From Luteitalea sp. (lineage in GTDB: Bacteria; Acidobacteriota; Vicinamibacteria; Vicinamibacterales; Vicinamibacteraceae), in contig WHTZ01000069.1 in NCBI GenBank assembly GCA_009377495.1, forward strand, positions 1 through 34,178: DNA of 34,178 bases. The letters are read 5' to 3'. Numbering within the stretch: the stretch's first letter is position 1; the number at the start of each line of letters is the position of its first letter. Below the pieces are notes generated by a model. It worked only from the letters and a program-made list of their open reading frames with translations, was not told the origin of the DNA and did no database searches. Both the position numbers and the translations under genes were made by a program. Positions 31,430-34,178 of the stretch are shown here, one piece after another.

Positions 31430-31783
31430 ATGCGACGAAAGGCACGCTCGGACAGTCGTGGTGAGATGCTCCGCGGGACGCTCGATCTGCTGGTCCTCAA
31501 GACGTTGATTCCTGGGCCGGCGCACGGCCACACAATCGCCCACGTCATCGAGAAGACGTCGGACGAGGTGCTGCAGGTGGAGCACGGCTCGCTCTATCCG
31601 GCGTTGCATCGGCTGGAGGACCGCGAACTGATCGCCAGCTTTTGGGGCACGTCGGAGAGCAATCGCAAGGCAAAGTACTACCGGATCACGCCACAAGGAC
31701 GGGAGCACCTCGGGCAGGAACGCAACCGCTGGGAAGCACTCGTGCAGGCGGTCGTGCGCGTGCTCGGTCCGGCAACGGAGTGA
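31430..31783 (+). CDS. PadR-family regulator
   Basis: 117 residues, a compact winged-helix PadR: LRGTLDLLVLKTLIPGPAHGHTIAHVIEKTSDEVLQVEHGSLYPALHRLEDRELIASFWG has the Y-P-x-L-x-R-L-E-x-x-G-L-I pattern of the family (here EDRELI). The C-terminal helix is the dimer helix. The ADOP 2 gene starts 5 bp downstream, and this pairing is the typical acidobacterial PadR-permease arrangement, so PadR likely controls that permease. The ATG has only a weak ribosome binding site. Confidence 0.92.
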   Translation: MRRKARSDSRGEMLRGTLDLLVLKTLIPGPAHGHTIAHVIEKTSDEVLQVEHGSLYPALHRLEDRELIASFWGTSESNRKAKYYRITPQGREHLGQERNRWEALVQAVVRVLGPATE

Positions 31784-31788
31784 CAGCC

Positions 31789-34178
31789 GTGGGTTGGCGA
31801 CGCTACTTCGAACGGAACCGGCGTGACGAGGACCTCACGCGAGAGATTGCGTCGTACATCGAGCACGAGGTGGAGGAGAACCTGGCACGCGGCATGAAGG
31901 TGGATGAGGCCCGGCGCGCCGCGCAGCGCAAGTTCGGCAACCGCACGGTGGTGCGAGAGGCGGTGTACGAGATGAACACGCTGACCTTCATCGAATCCGT
32001 CTGGCAGGATCTCAAGCATGCGTCCCGCCAGCTCCGCAAGAACAAGACCTTTCTCGTCACCGCGCTCACGACACTCGCGCTCTGCTTCGGCGCCAACGTC
32101 ACAATCTTCAGCGTCGTGAGCTCAGTGATCTTCAGACCGCTGCCTGTGCCGGAGCCCGATCGCATCGTGACGATGTGGAACGCCTACCCAGAGGCGACAG
32201 GCGACGCGTCCGTCGGCTGGAACAGTGCGCCAGATTTCTTCGATCGGCGAGAGCTCGTCGGCGTGTTCGAGGAGGTGGCCGCCTACGGCGAGCAGGGCTA
32301 CAACGCTGGCACCGCGGCAGAACCGCGTCGCGTCACTGGGTTCGCGGTTACTCCGTCGTTCTTCTCACTCTTGAAGGCCACCCCCGCCATCGGTCGCACG
32401 TTCACGCAAGCCGAGGGAGAACCGGGTCGTGATCAGGTGGTCGTGTTGAGCCACGGCCTCTGGCAGGAGCTCTTTGGCGGCGATCCCGGCGTCCTCGGCC
32501 ACGAGCTGGAGCTCAACGGCCGCTCGCACGCCATTGTCGGCGTCATGCCCGAAGGATTCACGTTCCTCGATCCGGAGGTCCGGCTTTGGAGGTCGCTCGC
32601 CTTCACACCAGAGCAGCGGCAGCAATATCACAACAACAGTTGGAGAATGATGGCACGCCTCCGGTCCGGCGCGACACTCGCACAGGCGCAGGCGCAGATC
32701 GACGCACTGAACACGCGCACCCTCGATCGCGTACCGGAGTTGAAGCCGCTCTTGGTCGACGCGAGGTTCCACACGCCGGTCCGGCTGCTTCAAGACGAGC
32801 TCGTACGCGACATCCGCGGCACGCTCTTCCTCTTGTGGGGCGCCGTGACCTTCGTGCTGCTCATCGGGGCGGTCAACGTCGCGAACCTTGTGCTGGTGCG
32901 GGCCACGGCACGCGCACGGGAGCTGGCCACACGCGTGGCGCTCGGTGCGCCTCGGCGACGAGTCGTCGGGCAGATTCTGACCGAAAGTCTCCTGCTCGCC
33001 GGCCTCGGCGGCGTCCTCGGCCTCCTGCTCGGGTGGGCGGGCCTCCAAGGCCTTGGAATCCTTGGGATCGAGACGCTGCCGCGCGCGAGCGAGATCCGAC
33101 TCGATGCGACGGCCGTGGCGTTCACAGTCGCTCTCGCGCTGGCCGTTGGCTTGCTCGTCGGGTTGCTGCCGGCCGCGCGCGTCCTGCGACTGAGTGCAAC
33201 GTCGGTCTTGCGTGAGGAAGGACGGTCGGGGACGGCAAGCCGCGGCGTCCGACTGGTCCGGCAAGGGCTCGTCGTGACACAGATCGCGATGGCGCTCGTG
33301 CTGCTCGTCGGCGGTGGCGTACTGCTCGCGAGCTTCCGGCAACTCTTGGCGATCGATCCTGGCTTCCAGCCAGCGGGCGTGCTCACTGCCGCGGTCAACC
33401 TCCCCGAGAGCACCTACCCGGCCGAGACGGCGCGTCGCATGTTTGCTGACCGGGCGCTGGCCAGGGTTCGGGCGTTGCCTGGTGTCGAAGGCGCAGGCAT
33501 CACGAACGACATTCCGTTCGGCGGCCCCCACAGCGACAGTGTGATCTTCGCGGAGGGTTACGTTCCTCGGCCGGGAGAGTCGGCCATAACAGCGACGCAG
33601 CACGTTGTCACGCCAGGATACTTCGACGCCATGGGGATTCGCGTGATCGACGGACGCGACTTCGACAGTCATGACGTGGCCGCAGGACGCCGTGTGATCA
33701 TCATCGACGAGCGGCTGGCGCAGCGCTCCTTTCCCAAGCGGGATGCCCTCGGCCGGCGGATGTGGCTGCCCAGCGACGCCCAGGGCATGCTGGACCCGAA
33801 GAGCGCCCAGCATTTCGGCATCGTGGGCATCGTCCGGTCAATCCAGATGCGAGGCGTGCTCGAGCCGCAGGATCAGAACGGCGCCTACTACTTTCCGTTC
33901 GCGCAGGACCCGCGGCAGCAGTTCGTCTTCAGCGTCAGGACGGCACGCGATCCGCAGGCGCTCGCCCAGCCGCTTCGCAAGGTCATCGCGGAGATCGACG
34001 CCGGCCTCCCGGTCTTCGACGTCCGCACCATGGAGGAACGCATCGCCCGATCCTTGACCGACCGACGCACGCCGATGTTGCTCACGGCCGGCTTCGGCGC
34101 GCTGGCGCTTCTCCTGGCCGCGGTGGGCATCTACGGCGTGCTCGCCTCCCTCGTCCAACTGCGCACGCGCGAGATCGG
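31789..34178 (+). CDS. ADOP-type permease 2 (partial, runs off window)
   Basis: About 796 residues read, open to the window end. It starts at a GTG 5 bp after the padR stop, with GGAG upstream. An N-terminal cytoplasmic domain (about 1-75, EDLTREIASYIEHEVEENLARGMKVDEARRAAQRKFGN) is the typical permease-prefix domain of PadR-linked ADOPs. Then come the first membrane helix (VTALTTLALCFGANVTIFSVVSSVIF), a periplasmic MacB-like domain, the FtsX helix block (LFLLWGAVTFVLLIGAVNVANLVLV and following), the second MacB-like domain (LTAAVNLPESTYP onward) and the last helix block (GFGALALLLAAVGIYGVLASLV). Its C-terminus lies outside the window. Partner PadR immediately upstream. Confidence 0.93.
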   Translation, partial: MGWRRYFERNRRDEDLTREIASYIEHEVEENLARGMKVDEARRAAQRKFGNRTVVREAVYEMNTLTFIESVWQDLKHASRQLRKNKTFLVTALTTLALCFGANVTIFSVVSSVIFRPLPVPEPDRIVTMWNAYPEATGDASVGWNSAPDFFDRRELVGVFEEVAAYGEQGYNAGTAAEPRRVTGFAVTPSFFSLLKATPAIGRTFTQAEGEPGRDQVVVLSHGLWQELFGGDPGVLGHELELNGRSHAIVGVMPEGFTFLDPEVRLWRSLAFTPEQRQQYHNNSWRMMARLRSGATLAQAQAQIDALNTRTLDRVPELKPLLVDARFHTPVRLLQDELVRDIRGTLFLLWGAVTFVLLIGAVNVANLVLVRATARARELATRVALGAPRRRVVGQILTESLLLAGLGGVLGLLLGWAGLQGLGILGIETLPRASEIRLDATAVAFTVALALAVGLLVGLLPAARVLRLSATSVLREEGRSGTASRGVRLVRQGLVVTQIAMALVLLVGGGVLLASFRQLLAIDPGFQPAGVLTAAVNLPESTYPAETARRMFADRALARVRALPGVEGAGITNDIPFGGPHSDSVIFAEGYVPRPGESAITATQHVVTPGYFDAMGIRVIDGRDFDSHDVAAGRRVIIIDERLAQRSFPKRDALGRRMWLPSDAQGMLDPKSAQHFGIVGIVRSIQMRGVLEPQDQNGAYYFPFAQDPRQQFVFSVRTARDPQALAQPLRKVIAEIDAGLPVFDVRTMEERIARSLTDRRTPMLLTAGFGALALLLAAVGIYGVLASLVQLRTREI

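Noticed and set aside
32365..33813. A 482-codon minus-strand open frame
   Set aside because: It lies entirely within the ADOP 2 permease, is rich in Arg, Glu and His and has no recognisable domain. It is a shadow frame.
1..34178. CRISPR arrays, tRNA or rRNA genes
   Set aside because: No regularly spaced repeats were seen and no tRNA or rRNA sequence was recognised by eye. A covariance-model search would be needed to exclude tRNA fully.

Overview
This is a high-G+C bacterial window with two very different halves. The organism is most likely an Acidobacteriota member (Vicinamibacteria-like; Gemmatimonadota is the main alternative). This rests on two large orphan MacB/FtsX-type permeases of the ADOP kind, one with a PadR regulator directly upstream, on a DUF222-like HNH endonuclease and on the overall gene style. 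It is inferred from family distribution, not from a marker gene.

Left part (about 1-20900), a conjugative element. A truncated sigma-factor-like gene on the minus strand (39-401) is followed by a long, tightly packed plus-strand operon for a VirB/Trb type IV secretion system: VirB2 pilin, VirB3, VirB4 ATPase, VirB9, VirB10, two tandem VirB5-like proteins of identical length, VirB6, VirB8 and a small membrane protein. Then come two probable DNA-processing proteins (a Replic_Relax-like winged-helix protein and an unrecognised 358-aa protein). A 407-bp gene-free stretch with a perfect 26-bp inverted repeat follows, which I propose as the origin of transfer. After it lie a ribbon-helix-helix-like protein, the VirD4/TraG coupling protein and the VirB11 ATPase. 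Downstream is a cassette-like zone of accessory genes: three paralogous SpoVG-like proteins, a RepB-type primase, a DUF932 protein, a coiled-coil unknown, a zinc-ribbon protein and a small unknown. Most have strong AGGAGG ribosome binding sites and compact hairpins between them. I see no relaxase, integrase, VirB1 or VirB7 in the window.

Junction (about 20840-21457). An ORF with a good ribosome binding site begins with about 23 residues resembling the start of mobile-element RadC proteins, then continues in frame into the ATPase half of a histidine kinase that lacks its sensor and phospho-acceptor histidine. This looks like the scar of an insertion or deletion where element DNA meets chromosomal DNA.

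Right part (about 21460-34178), chromosome-like DNA. It carries a secreted serine beta-lactamase/DD-peptidase-family enzyme and a C-terminal remnant of a DUF1835/DUF3658-like gene. A minus-strand DUF1326-DUF2182-DUF1326 operon encodes matching Cys-rich motifs and a Met-rich membrane protein, suggesting an undescribed metal-handling system. Next are a small secreted Cys-containing peptide, a truncated aldo/keto reductase, a WYL regulator with a perfect operator-like palindrome in its promoter, ADOP permease 1, a decayed fragment, an HNH endonuclease gene with a TATAAT box only 5 nt from its start codon (possible leaderless mRNA), and a PadR-ADOP pair whose permease runs off the window end. The several broken genes point to repeated rearrangement.
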